Source: Combretum micranthum (Eukaryota; Streptophyta; Magnoliopsida; Myrtales; Combretaceae). Taken from it: 64,000 nt of DNA. Each line of letters opens with the position of its first letter. Within the stretch, counting starts at the first letter, position 1. Of this stretch, positions 47,038 through 58,753 are shown in pieces. Location: contig JAMXBD010000825.1 of NCBI GenBank assembly GCA_024138025.1, positions 62,001 to 126,000 of the forward strand. The letters are read 5' to 3'. The notes under the pieces are model-generated. The model did not search any database and was not told where the DNA came from. It saw only the letters and a program-made list of their open reading frames with translations. A program made the translations under genes and the position numbers.

Positions 47038-49930
47038 TGTAAGGCCCTAGGTTTTATGCTTAAACCCTAAATCGAAGGTCAATCGAAAACCCTAAAGTCA
47101 ACAAATCTATATCAAACCCTAGTAGATTTAGATCCGGCAATCTTGCGCTCTTAACCCCTAGAAAACAAAATTGAGATAATTGTGGATAATAATTCATAAT
47201 TATATAAGAAAGCTTAAAAATATCAGATTCGTTAATTTTTAGTGTGTCTCAAATCCAAACGGGATCAGTTTTCAAAAACCGTGCCCTAGTACATCGGATG
47301 GTAAAAATATTTTGATAACATCGTTAGATTCGTAAAAATACAAGGATTTCAAAAATTATTAGTTTTATAATTTTTCAGTATCTAAAAATAAATATAGCTT
47401 AATTATACGTATTCTTTTTACTATCGGTATTAATTTGTCTTATCTACTATTCATAGTACTACTACCTTTCTACACCTATTCTTACACCCTACCATACCTA
47501 TTTCTTACTTTTTAATTTTCTCATACATATTTAATCACATCATACCTTACAAATTATTACTTATAATTAACAAAAATACAAAACAAATCAAAACAACTCC
47601 CTCTCTCTCCCTCTATCAAAATTGGCGCCCCTTCTCCTCACACACACAAAAATATTTTTCTTTTTCAATTTATTTTATTCACACAATTTTCCCTCCTTAA
47701 AGCTCTATAAATACTCCATCTCCCTCCATTTTTTTCACACACTCATTTACTTTAACAAAATTCTCCTAAAATCACTCCTCAATTCCTCTTTCCAAAAATC
47801 TCTTTTCACCTTTCCAATTTCCCCACATTTCTTCTATCCACATACTACTACAAACTTCCTTTTTCTACTAACCATATTTCTATCTTAGGTAAATTCCTAT
47901 CTGTTTTCTTATCATGTCATGTAACTTAACATGATCATGGTGTATGTTTCCTATACATTTAAATGTTATGGAAGCAACATTATGTTCATGTTCTGTTCTT
48001 GCTCATGAATAAATTTCATTTTATTATTGTGTTATTTTATTATTATATTGTTACATGTTATTATTATTGTTCTAATATAACATCTATATATTAGTAACTA
48101 TATTTATGTATATTTTTTTATATTTCTTTGAGCATATAAGCTCACTAACATAACCATTATTTATTTATTATGCTTCGTAATTTATTTATTTATTCCATGA
48201 TTTTATATTAAGTCTAGCCTTTCTAGTCTTAGACTTGTCCTTATCAAATTAAAACAAATTTTCTTATTTCTTTTGATTTTCCTTTTTTCCTTTTTTTTTT
48301 GGACTTACCCATGACTAAGTCTTGAAGCCTTGAATCAAGCTAAGACTTCTAATACTTGATATTTATTATTTTGCTTATCACTATATTTTCCATCTTTCTT
48401 ATTAAATATTTTGTCATGTTACTTAGCTATAAAACCATATTCATGCATGATTGTGTTGATTGTTGTCTTAATAAGAATAAAAAGATTCTTGTTGTTTATA
48501 AAAGGGAAATAAGATTAAATTATTTTAAATATATAATTTTATCACTTAAGAAAATTTCATTAAAGTTTACAAACTTTATATTATCAAAATGCTTTTCAAA
48601 GAATTTTTGTCAAAGGTCACCATAGATTTTAGTATTGTTAATATACAAAGACTTTTCCAAAGTAAAAATGAAATTCTCTACTTTTTATAAAAATATCATT
48701 AAGACCTTAATCCTAATAATGCTTTGTTATGAGAAAATTTTCTTAAAAACTTGGTTATAAAATTCTCACTAATATTTTAACAAGTATAAAGACCAAAACA
48801 AGTTTTTCAAAATAAGTTAAAACTAACTCACCAAGTAAAGACTACTTAGGGAATTAAATTTGCAAATAAATTGGAAAGACTAAAACTTTTGAAACTAAAT
48901 TATCTTTTAAGAGTTAAGGAAACATAAATTATATTACATATTTAATAACTCAAGAATCTTTAGTTTTAATTCCAAACAACTTACAATAATTTTGTCAACT
49001 ACACGTTTTCAACTACTAAGACAAATTGTTTTATGAAAAATCATTGATTAAGACAACAACATTAGAATCATGTGTATAATATGAGTTGCATATGTATTAA
49101 AAGCATTTTTTAACTCTATATATATATATATATTTACATGTTTGCTATGGGATTTTAGGTTAGTTAAAAGCTTGGAAAAATCATGTTTTAAGGGCTTGGA
49201 TTTTCGTGTCAATTATGTACCATATCTTTTCGAAATTCAAATGAATTTTTTTGATAAAAATAACCTTAGAAATAGATAGATCTTTTCAAGTAGGTAGAAA
49301 ACGTTACATAATATGCGAAATTCCGAGTTAAAATGAGCAAGTTATGGCCATTTTATGTTAGAATTTCACGGCATATGAATTTTGACGAACTTAGTGAAAT
49401 AGAATTACAAGTTAAAGTAGAACTACGCAAAATTTTGTTTAGGTGATGTGGAGTTCGAGCTTCCTTACCTCGATTACTATTTTGACTAGGAGTTTCTACT
49501 ACCATGGCTGAGTGAGTTTAATTTATTATATTCTTGTACTTATATTTTGCTTGTAGATTAGCAGTATTAGAATTATGTAAAGATAAAACATGGAAGCGTA
49601 CGTGCCTTATATATATGGTTAAAATTATGCTAAGCATATTGAGGCAGGAATTGTCCATTAATCATTGTATGATTAGTATAGGAATGATATGTTTGCGAAT
49701 TCTACGATCACTCTTAAAATGTCTAATGTTATGCCATGATTATTTAAATAAAATGATTCATGCATAACATGTAGTGAGTCACATTGCATTCATTACTACA
49801 CCCTTAGTGGGACGAGGGCATAGTAGTGAGATTCGTAGAACCGAAAAATATACGTTATGGAGGATGTTTGCCCAATTAAAATGGTGGGTAGACATCTGAA
49901 TTAACTACATTTTAGCAACTAGTAGTGGCT
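47038..49930 (+). repeat. Element G 3' LTR, left part
   Basis: Starts TGTAAGGCCCTAGG. It matches LTR B in reverse. Interrupted after 49930 by solo LTR H. The last five bases, TGGCT, are H's target duplication. ORFs 47622-47888, 48356-48625 and 49534-49767 are AT-rich chance frames. Confidence 0.85.
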
Positions 49931-52182
49931 TGTATTATACAGAAATAAAGATGAAAATATAATGAATTATGAATCATGAGATTATATAGGATGAGTTTTA
50001 GGTCAAAACAAGTAAATTGTAAATGTTTAAGTTTGGTTGTAGAACAAATGTTGAAGTTCGGATTTCTGCAATTTTTGACAGATTGTACGCCGCCTCCTGG
50101 AGAATCTACGCTGCCGGCGTAGAGACGGCATAGGATGGGAACAGTAGCGTTTTTCTTAACGCTGGGAGGAACGCCGCCGGTATTCATTAGGGTTTCTTTC
50201 AACACTGGCAGTGAACCCTACCGGCGTACGGCTTAGATTTGCTGACGTATGTAATAGAATTGAAGTTCTGGGAATTCAAAGCCCCGATGAATGCTGCCAG
50301 TGCTCGTGTAAATTTTGCCAGCATAAGGTGTACGCCGACAAGATCTACACGTATGCCACCGACGTAGGGCTGGCGTATAACCAAATATATATAAATGCGA
50401 GACGCAAAAAACGGTTTTGACAAAAACTCATTTCATATTTCTCCTTCGTAAAAGAGATTTTTGGAGTGTTCTTGGAGATTTAGGCTTGAAGAATTATCCG
50501 AAGGGTGTTTTCGATCCAAAGTAAGTAATTTTAACCTTCTCTCATGAATGAAATATGAATTTGTATGAGTTTGCTTATGGTTTTGTGGTGTTCTTGAAGG
50601 AAAAACATGGGACAGATTTAGATCTTGGATTTGATCTGCCTCGGTTGGATAATAAGTGAGTGTTGTGATTAAAACAAGTAAGTATAATGTTCTCATATCA
50701 GATTTATACGAATTTCATGCAACTTCTAAGGATTTTGTGATTTGTTTGCATGAAGGAAACCCTAGTTTTGGTTAGGATATGAATTTGTGGATGTGAGTTG
50801 GATTTTGGTGATCTAAATCAGTAAGTTTCATCTTTTCTTTGATGGAGTTGAATAATGTATGGTTAGATGATCATTATGTGTTCTTGTTGTCATATAATAT
50901 TAGGGTTTTGAAGGATTATCAAATTCTATAAATTGTTGTGGAAGATTTATCGGGTTAGACGGTGCAACTTGATGATTTTCTTTGTCAGGTTAGGATTTTG
51001 GGAGTTGTAGTACATTAGGGTTTGTTTATATCATGTTTTTATTTGTTAAATATATAAATATATGATGTTGACAGGAATTTGGAGATTTGAGTTTGTTGTT
51101 GAATTGTTAATATTAATTGAAGTATTGCGGAGATTCGGGAGATTCGGTTGTGGTTGAGTGTTATCGATAAAGGATTTAGGAGATATAAATTGGAATTTCC
51201 TGAAACTGATAAAGGTACGACCAATCCTTGCTTGCTGTTTTTGCCTGTAAGTTTAGTATTGATTGAATGCTTGTAGGAACAGACTTTCTTAATAAACTTA
51301 ATCGTTATTCGGGTTAATAGTTGTATGATTGATTGTGCTTAGCTTTGACCAGTAAAGACCTGGCAGACAGTGATACTGGTGAGGCACCCTGATGATCTTG
51401 GTGTGAGATTGTCTCTAGTGGACTCGTGTTTTGATATGATTCCGGTAGAATTAGGCGTTCTGGATTCGGGGTGTTTGGGGAGTACCCACTCATCCATATA
51501 TGTATATGATTATTGTTTTCAAAAAGTTATTTGATTTTCAATGGAGTTTGAGTAAATCCGAGTTCAGGATTAGAGTATACCTAATACTGGACTGTGTTGT
51601 TGTGTTGGCTTAACAAAGATAATAATATGATTGTTTGCATTAGTTTAAATTGCATGAATTGTATGCCTTTTGTATGTGTATATGCTTTTTTTTTATTGGA
51701 GTTATCGTACTGGGCGTCACCACTCATTCTTTTAAATTTCAAGTACAGGTGAAGAAGATATAATGTATGATCTATCCGGTTATGATTTATTCTTTGATAG
51801 CGGGGATAGCGATAGTTGACCCGACTACCCAGCCGAGAGTTAGGCTTCATATACCAAGTTTCTAAGAAAAGACATGTTTTGATCATTTGGGATTGTAGTT
51901 GGATTCATTGTTGGTTTTAAATGAAGATATTTTAATGTAAACAGTTTTTAGTTTATGTAGAATTTGTTGACTATGATGTCAACTTGGATTTTATGCTTGA
52001 ACCAGGAGTTTAAGTTTTATGAAGTATGAGTTTTTATTTTTAACAGGTTTAGTATCCTATGAGTTACCCTATGAGTGTTTACAGGTGATGATTTTATGAA
52101 TTTGTGGATAATAGAGCCTTTGTGTATCCTATATAAGAGGGGATACGTGGCGGGTTGTAATGTCTTATTTTGGGGAGTTACA
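49931..52182 (+). repeat. Solo LTR H, family A, inserted in the LTR of G
   Basis: 2252 bp, TGTATTATAC...GAGTTACA, flanked by perfect TGGCT repeats at 49926-49930 and 52183-52187. It reads as the reverse complement of LTR A (for example the GGGTAGTCGGGTCCACTATC region of A appears reversed at about 51810-51835). It has the same CCGGCG-rich block (about 50085-50370). Near its end it carries ~130 bases not obvious in A. No internal region, so it is a product of LTR-LTR recombination. Confidence 0.9.
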
Positions 52183-52844
52183 TGGCTCGTATAAAAACTA
52201 CCAAAATTTCATTTGCAAACTATGGCCTTACGGCCCGTAACACCTAATCTCGAATGGAAGGGTAAATCCATTCAATATATGATTCTCGAAAAATCATACG
52301 AATTATTTGCTCACATATTTGTTGCATTTCATATGCTTATTTAAATAACTTGTTTGGATATTGATTGTTCAAGTACTTTATTTATGGAAATAATTCTCAC
52401 TAAGTAAGAAGCTTATCCCCTTATAGATATTTATTGCAGCACCCCTATCTTTGGTTGACACCTGGAGGATATTTCTCTTAGGTACTACCTTTTGGACTGA
52501 GGTGTTTTTGGATAAAGTCAAAGATTAGTTGCAGACTTAAACTTCTAAATAAATCTTCGATGTAGTTGTTATTATTATACCTTGTCTTTTGATAGGGAAT
52601 GCCCCTTTTATATTTTGTAAGACTCATATATTCCATATTTTAGATGCTTATGTTATGATTTATATTCTTAATTGCTATATGAATATCTTCTTAAACAACT
52701 AGTTTCAAAGTTGGTCCTTTATGATCGTGAAGGTACATCTTACACCCGATATCGAAGCTTTTGGGATGACTAAGGTTGTCATACTTAAGCTTTAATATTG
52801 AGTGTGGTAAACTGTCGTGTTTAGGGTATCCTTAGGGCGTGACA
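52183..52844 (+). repeat. Element G 3' LTR, right part
   Basis: Resumes with TGGCT and ends TTAGGGCGTGACA at 52844. Without H and the extra TGGCT, the LTR of G is about 3.55 kb, like B and D. Confidence 0.85.
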
Positions 52845-53300
52845 GATAATGGTCTACATCTCGTCTGGTAGAGAAAGATTTTTTATTTAATTAAAAAAAA
52901 AAGAGTCTCATCAGATCCATCATAAAAAGTTTTTGATATAGCCTCCCATATTTCTTTGGTTGTAGGGAGACGAATAAATCATTGCATTAGTAATGGACTC
53001 GTTGAGTCAATAAGCCAACTTTTCACCCTTTGATTTTTGGTGACCCAGGTCCCAAAATTAAGGTCTCTAGGTGCAGGTTTTGTTGCTGCTCCAGTGAGAT
53101 ATCCAGTCTCGTTGCGTGCTCCAATGCGCATCTCCATAAGTTGAGACCATATTGAATAATTAGTTTCATTTAGAAGGATACTTCCAAGAAAGGTAGAATT
53201 GTCTTGTTGGATAATAATTGGTGTGTTATTTGTTGTTGCTGGAATAAGAGATCCTTGTTTATCCTTTTTTCCTCTTTTTTAAGTACAAGTTTCAACGAAT
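52845..53300 (-). pseudogene. Element L Copia gag, N-terminal part
   Basis: The minus-strand frame reads through blocks typical of Copia gag: TPIIIQQDNSTFLGSILLNE, NYSIWSQLMEMRIGARNETG, GYLTGAATKPAPRDLNF and FIRLPTTKEIWEAISKTFYD. One in-frame stop (TGA before FIRLP, near 52975) interrupts it. The ORF has no clear ATG near the leader and is cut off at G. Copia gag forms the particle shell. The fragment is too short to appear as one long ORF. Confidence 0.78.
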
Positions 53301-53335
53301 AAGAATGTGAGGGCAGTTTTGTTAATTTTAGCACC

Positions 53336-53347
53336 GCTCTGATACCA
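53336..53347 (-). promoter_or_regulatory. Element L primer binding site
   Basis: Minus-strand TGGTATCAGAGC, a perfect initiator-Met tRNA site, directly next to the LTR. Confidence 0.88.
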
Positions 53348-53607
53348 TGTTAACAACAATGTTTTAGGTTTATGAATTTAGTATATATATTTCTCTCATA
53401 TTGAAGATAATATATGTATACATATATTCTTGGGAAAGAAGAAAAGATTCCTATTCTAAGATAATACTATACAGTCTTGTTATAATTACTCCCTATAAAA
53501 AGCTATTATTTTTACACAGTCAACGACTCCTATATAAAAACAACTCATGTCCTATTTTTGCATAATCAATGACTCTTATATAGAAATGAGTCACGTCCAC
53601 AATGACA
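53348..53607 (-). repeat. Element L 5' LTR (~260 bp)
   Basis: The inner edge TGTTAACAACA is firm because it abuts the primer site. The outer edge is placed at ...AATGACA (53607), which gives TGTCATTG as the LTR start; an alternative is 53613. A TATA-like TTTTTATATAGG lies on the minus strand at about 53530-53545. Two ~60-bp related copies (CAACGACTCCTATATAAAAA and CAATGACTCTTATATAGAAA) sit within it. Confidence 0.65.
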
Positions 53608-53613
53608 AATACA

Positions 53614-56600
53614 TTGTGAGTTTATTTAATATATGTTGATTGAATGTAGCTAATACAATAAAAAGAATTGGATTATCACTACAACTACAAATAAATAATT
53701 TTTTGTTATTATTAATTTTTTTTTTTTTTTTTTTTTGCATATTTAGTTACTTTGTGAAATGATTTGGCATGATTGAACTATAATTACATATAATGCACAA
53801 CTAAAACATGAATGTCCTACTTTTTTTTAATCGAATTTTCCTTATGTTCCCTTAAGCTCTTCATCCAATGTAACTTAAGTAGTACATATCAACATGATGC
53901 TCCTCATTACTAATAATAAAGAAAGAAATTGATTATCAGGTGAAACAAGTAGAGAAGTTACTAAAAAACTTACATTGTGGAGTGGTTGAAACTTTAAACT
54001 ATGTAGTTAAGTTTAGTATTGATGAAGGAAAAATATATGGAGATTAAGCTTTCCAATTTTGTTTTCTTTGAATCTATCCAGTCTTGAATTTTTTGGATTA
54101 ATTAAAATTTTAGAGGGATCAAATTTGCAGCTTCGATCAATTTGATTCAGGAAGAGGTTTCGATTATAATTCTGGTAAGAAGGTTATATTTTGAGTAGAA
54201 CAAAAATTATTTCTCTTTTTAGTTAAATAACTTTTTTGGAAGAAAAATATTAATAAAAAATTGCCAAAAATTGCTAAAAATACTAATAAATAATTTCTAG
54301 AGAGAGAATATTATGTGGAAGTTAGTAAAATAGCCATGTAAGCACTTTTAACGTTTAAAAATGCAACATCAACTTAGCTGCATAAAATTATAAAATACAT
54401 GCTATTAAATGAATATTTTATAAATCTAGGGCTTTTTTTTTTTAACAAAAGGTGCACAAATATAGACCCTTTTATTGTATTTTTCCCGTTGTTTTAAATA
54501 TGAACTGAATAAAATCAAATCATATCTAATAAATTTGAGATGATGACGATGATAATAGTAGCAGCTTCAAGGTAAAAAATCCCAAGCAAATTAAGATAGA
54601 AACCACATGTAAGGGTAGATGAATTTTGCTATGGAAAATAATTAGAAATTGTGTCACAAAGTGAAAATTCTCACTTGAATATTAAGAGAAAACACACCAA
54701 CCATAACTCCCCTCCTCCCCCCTCCCGCTATTTTTCAGTAGTTTTTGGGATACATGAAATTGATTGGGAAAGGCCAATTTATTGACGTCCTATGCGCGTC
54801 TATAATATGTAAAATCAGGTTGACATTTCAACATAGTATGAGTTGCCCACCTTTTGCTTTTTTTTTTTATTATTATTTTTCTTTTTACGTATTTTAGCTG
54901 CCAAAAGTCACTCTTGTCAATTTTTACGGCTCTATCATGCATGCACTAAATGTACAATGTACATGATCAATTTTCTCCATTCCATCTCCTCTGGCACTGT
55001 CAAGAATAGTGGCTGAATGGACGGAAAAATCAATCCTTATTCATTAATTTTCATGTGATGAAGTGAACAGACATACGCGGTTCAACTTCTTCTGTACAAC
55101 TCAATTGTATGTTTTACATTTGCCATGCAACACCAACACTCAAAAGAAGCTCCAAAGATCTGTATCATATTATCATGTCTAATAATATGACAAAATTGTT
55201 GTCACTCTAAAACAACGTCCAAGAGTGTAAGATAAGATGTACGAGATAAAACAAAAAGGAAAGAAAAATGCGAAAATTATATTGGGGAGAGATTCCAATA
55301 AAGAATTAATATTTTAAGTAGTTAAAAAATAAGACTAATGTTATATAAAACAATGTGGATAAGGGATTAATATTTTAATTGATTGAAAAATAAAGGATCA
55401 ACCCTCCATTGTATTGCTCAAACTTGTCATGTTAGCATATCTTATAACAGTATACTAACAATCTTTAGTTGCACTATTTTCTTTTCGGTAAAATTATTTG
55501 TACATTTTTACATAACATGAATAATTTTTTAAACATTTGAAATATTAATCTTTATTTAAATTTATTCCTAAATACGTATCCCTCCGGTGCTTTTTTTCTT
55601 TTTTTTTTTTTGGTCTTCTAAATAAATTAATTCTTGGTGTTTTAAAGCCTCAAAACCATGCTTAAGATAAGTTAGACATAGTCTATGAAGGTGACTTCAT
55701 GTCTGTACAAATTAGAACAGGACTAGTTGTTCCTTACAAAGCCTTCGTTAATTAAATAATCTTTCTTTTGTTTTATCCTTTCGCTATTGGTAAATTAAGT
55801 CATGGCGTAGATCCTTGCATAGCTTTCGTCAATCAAATAATCATTTCTCACTCCACTCTCAATATGTACTAGATGAGTAGCATATAAAGTATTATCTATC
55901 TTCTACTTTAGAGGATATTATGTGTACAACATAGTTTCAAAAAAAAAAAACCGTGAAAATAAATTATAAAAAAAATACAAGAATAGTATTACTGTATCAC
56001 ACTTTCAAAGTTTTTTTTTTTTAATTACAAGTATATCATACTTTGGTTGTGCAATAAACTTTGAATGTGTACCACGTGACCAATGAGCGATACATGTATA
56101 ATTATATGTATGTTGTTCGTTAGTTATGCGATACAGGTCGAGACTTGTATCGCATAACCATTGTGTGATACACAAGCTCCTAATTTTTTTTTTTTTTTTT
56201 TTTTTTGCCTAGACACTATATCTCCACTCGAAGATACGATACAAGTATAAATATTTGTATCTCCACTCGAAGATGCGACATAACAACACTATTTTGGTAA
56301 TTTTTTTATATAATTTGTATTTGTGTTTTTTTTTCAAAAAAACCCTAAACATGTGTTAACACCATTTACTTTATAAGGTATATGGTTCTAATTTTTATAT
56401 TTAAAACTTACTATATAGCATCTTATACCCTCCTTTTGCCCCATACTCTATAAATATATAGGTTACAATTAATCCTATAGAACTTGTAATTTTTTTTTTA
56501 AGTTTCAAGCTTATAGTAATATATACACTTATATTAAGAAAAATAAAAAAAAGTCCTCTTATTTTCATATATTCACTGTTTGTTGCAGGTGTCAATTTCA

Positions 56601-56680
56601 CAAGAGTTGGGACCTTGCAATCACAAAACACTATTAGTGGTGTGCACCAGCCGCACACGGGGGGGGGTGGGGTGGTGGGG
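53614..56680. other. Unannotated AT-rich DNA without recognisable gene
   Basis: About 3 kb with no convincing ORF on either strand. Contains long poly-T/poly-A runs (for example 53717-53737, 55592-55610, 56186-56206), a C-rich run at about 54709-54726 and a G-run with GGGGGGGGGG near 56659. A hairpin and GATACA motif cluster lie at 56085-56300. It may be old intergenic DNA or decayed repeats. Confidence 0.6.
56123..56158. repeat. Perfect 13-bp inverted repeat (hairpin, 10-base loop)
   Basis: GTTATGCGATACA at 56123-56135 and its exact reverse complement at 56146-56158. Further GATACA/TGTATC motifs surround it, and a direct repeat TATCTCCACTCGAAGAT occurs at about 56219 and 56258. Confidence 0.85.
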
Positions 56681-56689
56681 GGTCGATGT

Positions 56690-57525
56690 TTATAGATGTG
56701 GTCAAATAGAAATAGGGCCTACCGAATCTTTTCTGTTACAATGGACTTAGAGCTAGTAGCTAACCTAGCATCGAGGTGGAGGGTCCCTCTCTAATCCGAG
56801 GTGGAAGAGCTGTGAGGGTACGAAGCTTGGCCGAACTAGGGATGTCCTTTACTGGTCCCACGTCGAGACAAGGACTACAAAGGAGGTTAAGAGAGCAACT
56901 GGTTGGAAGAGCTTATGGCATACCCGAGGGTGAGAAGTGAGACCGAGATCAAGGCCGAGGTCAAGGCACAATTAAACTCCATGGGCTATCGGAAGCTAAA
57001 CCTTTTGGCGAGGTGGACTCCTTATGAGTTAGTCGAACTTATGGGCTTTGGGATCCTTTTTAGGCCTTTGGCTTAAGCAAGGGTCGCAATTGGCTGATTG
57101 GGCCTCAACGAGTTGGTAGGGCTTCAATCTATTATTTATCATCAACACTTGTATGCTACCCCTCCCTCCCCCACACCCCCCAACGCGCGAGCTTGAACTC
57201 GGGGGCATGTATGGCCATTTGAGTTGCATCCTCAATTGATAATGAGTATCCTTCAGCAAGTTAGTAGGTTCAAAGGCTCTATAAGAGGTCAAGGAAGCGA
57301 CTGGTTGGGCTCTGTAGGAGGTCAAGAGAGCGATTGGTTGGAAGAGCTTGTGGCACACTCGTGGGCAAGAAGTGAGATTGAGATCGAGGTCGAGGTCAAG
57401 TCATAGTTAAACTCCATGGGCTATTGGAAACCAAACCTCTTGGTAGGGTGGACTTCTTATGAGTTGGTCGAACTTATGGGCTTTAGGGTCCTTTTTAGGC
57501 CTTTGGCCTAAGCGAGGGTCGCAGT
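56690..57525. repeat. Repeat K, left part: ~435-bp tandem duplication
   Basis: Copy 1 runs from about 56882 to 57316, copy 2 from 57317. Copy 2 is cut at 57525 by element I and continues at 62993 (to about 63205). Matching landmarks include GGTTGGAAGAGCTTRTGGCA, ACTCCATGGGCTATYGGAA and GGGGGCATGTATGGCCAT. There is a shorter internal echo of AGGTCAAGRRAGCGAYTGG. ORFs at 57029-57358 and 57224-57406 show no domain. The family is unknown; it could be part of a long LTR. Confidence 0.75.
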
Positions 57526-57950
57526 TGACGCAGCGTAAAGCGTTCAAAGATCAAAATTTGCAATAACAATGCAAACTTTATGAGAGAATTTCTCAATAAG
57601 GAACTTCAAATATCAAAAGTTAATAATAATCTGTACAAAGGGTTACAATGCCATTTATAAGGCTTGAATACAACCTTTAAGTTCCCTAAAATAAATGAAA
57701 CGAAAACAGTAAAATAAATAAAATAGAAACATCAAAATAAATGAAACAGAAACGGTAAAATAAATACGACCTTTAAGCCCCCTAAAATTAATGAAACAAA
57801 CACGGTAAAATAAATAAAATAGAAACATCAAAATAAATGAAACAAAAATGGTAAAATAAATTAAATTGGCAAGCCGGTCCATCTCCTATAGCTTGGTCTT
57901 CCTCCGTTGCTTCTTCGACAACTCACTTGTTCGCGATCTCGTCTACATCA
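57526..57950 (-). repeat. Element I 3' LTR (left, 425 bp)
   Basis: TGACGCAGCG...TCTACATCA. It contains a 96-bp tandem duplication (starts at 57674 and 57770). The ORF 57655-57882 is produced by that in-phase duplication and has a twin in the right LTR. Confidence 0.92.
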
Positions 57951-57964
57951 ATCTCCTCCACTTG
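57951..57964 (-). promoter_or_regulatory. Element I polypurine tract
   Basis: Minus-strand CAAGTGGAGGAGAT next to the LTR start TGATGTAGACG. Confidence 0.75.
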
Positions 57965-58753
57965 AACAAGACTCGTCCTTAAGATAGAACCGCTCCTATG
58001 CCCACTCAACTGGCATCACAATCTACTTCAAACAACTTCTCAAAGTCTGAGCGAGTAAGTACTGGTGCTGTACTCAATTTTTCTTTTAAGATTGCAAAAC
58101 TAGAAGCTGCTTCTTCAGTCCACAAGAACTTCTCTTTCTTCAGACACTCTGTCATAGGTGCAGCAATAGTGCTAAAATTCCTAATAAACCTACGATCGAA
58201 AGCTGCTAAGCCATGAAAGCTTCGCAACTCGGAGACATTTTTAGGAGTAGGCCACTCTCTAATTGCCTGCACCTTTGTTTCATCAACCCGGACACCGTCA
58301 ATCGAAACAACAAAACCCAGAAAAAGCAACTTGTTTGTCATGAAACTACACTTCTTAAGATTAATATATAATTTATTCTCGTGCAGGGCTGTCAGTACAC
58401 TCTTCAAATGCAACAAGTGTTCATCCTCACATTTGCTATAGATCAAAATATCATCAAAATACACCACTACAAATTTACCCACAAAAGGTTTAATACCTAG
58501 TGCATTAGCCGCCTGAATGTGCTGGGAGCATTGGATAACCCGAATGGCATGACTAACCACTCATATAAACCCTTCTTTGTCTTACAGGTGGTTTTCCATT
58601 CGTCACCAGGCCGGATTCTAATTTGATGGTATCCATTCTTCAGATCTATTTTGGAAAACCATTTAGCCCCATGTAGCCTATCAAGCATGTCATCCAATCA
58701 TGGTATTGGAAATTTGTATCCCACAGTGATCCTGTTTATAGCCTTGCTATCCA
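57965..58753 (-). pseudogene. Element I reverse transcriptase C-terminal part, RNase H stub
   Basis: RT resumes left of J with ITVGYKFPIP, a stop at about 58698, then [20 protein letters not shown] and [29 protein letters not shown] is near 58530. The polymerase motif FDD ([18 protein letters not shown]) is at about 58445-58470. RNase H starts with FEVDCDAS at about 58006-58030, but sequence then jumps within ~20 codons to an RTSLVQVEE-like end, which in relatives is the last part of the polyprotein. So most of RNase H and all integrase are deleted, with the breakpoint near 57980-57995. There is also a frameshift near 58520. Confidence 0.87.

Larger units (their letters stand above)
43216..52844 (+). 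mobile_element. Element G: Ty3/Gypsy chromovirus (Tekay/Del-like), 5' half missing
   Basis: Plus-strand end of gag, protease, RT, RNase H, integrase, chromodomain, polypurine tract and complete 3' LTR. The 5' LTR, leader and most of gag are gone, replaced by fragment F. The 3' LTR is interrupted by solo LTR H. G ends against a Copia gag (L), which it truncated. Confidence 0.88.
52845..53607 (-). mobile_element. Element L: Ty1/Copia remnant (Ale/Retrofit-like gag, 5' LTR)
   Basis: Minus-strand 5' LTR, primer binding site and the first part of gag; the rest is removed by insertion of G at 52844. The short LTR and compact gag are typical of small Copia lineages; assignment to Ale/Retrofit is tentative. 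Confidence 0.75.

Noticed and set aside
50199..50423. ORFs on both strands over the CCGGCG-rich block of H
   Set aside because: Same region in LTR A has different frames; no recognisable protein.
53614..56680. Search for a host gene in the ~3 kb non-retrotransposon stretch
   Set aside because: No ORF with codon-like structure, no splice-flanked exon series and no RNA gene could be supported.
57655..57882. Hydrophobic ORF MDRLANLIYFT, also at 62692-62919, resembling a membrane protein
   Set aside because: Lies in both LTRs of element I and is produced by the 96-bp A-rich duplication read on the minus strand.
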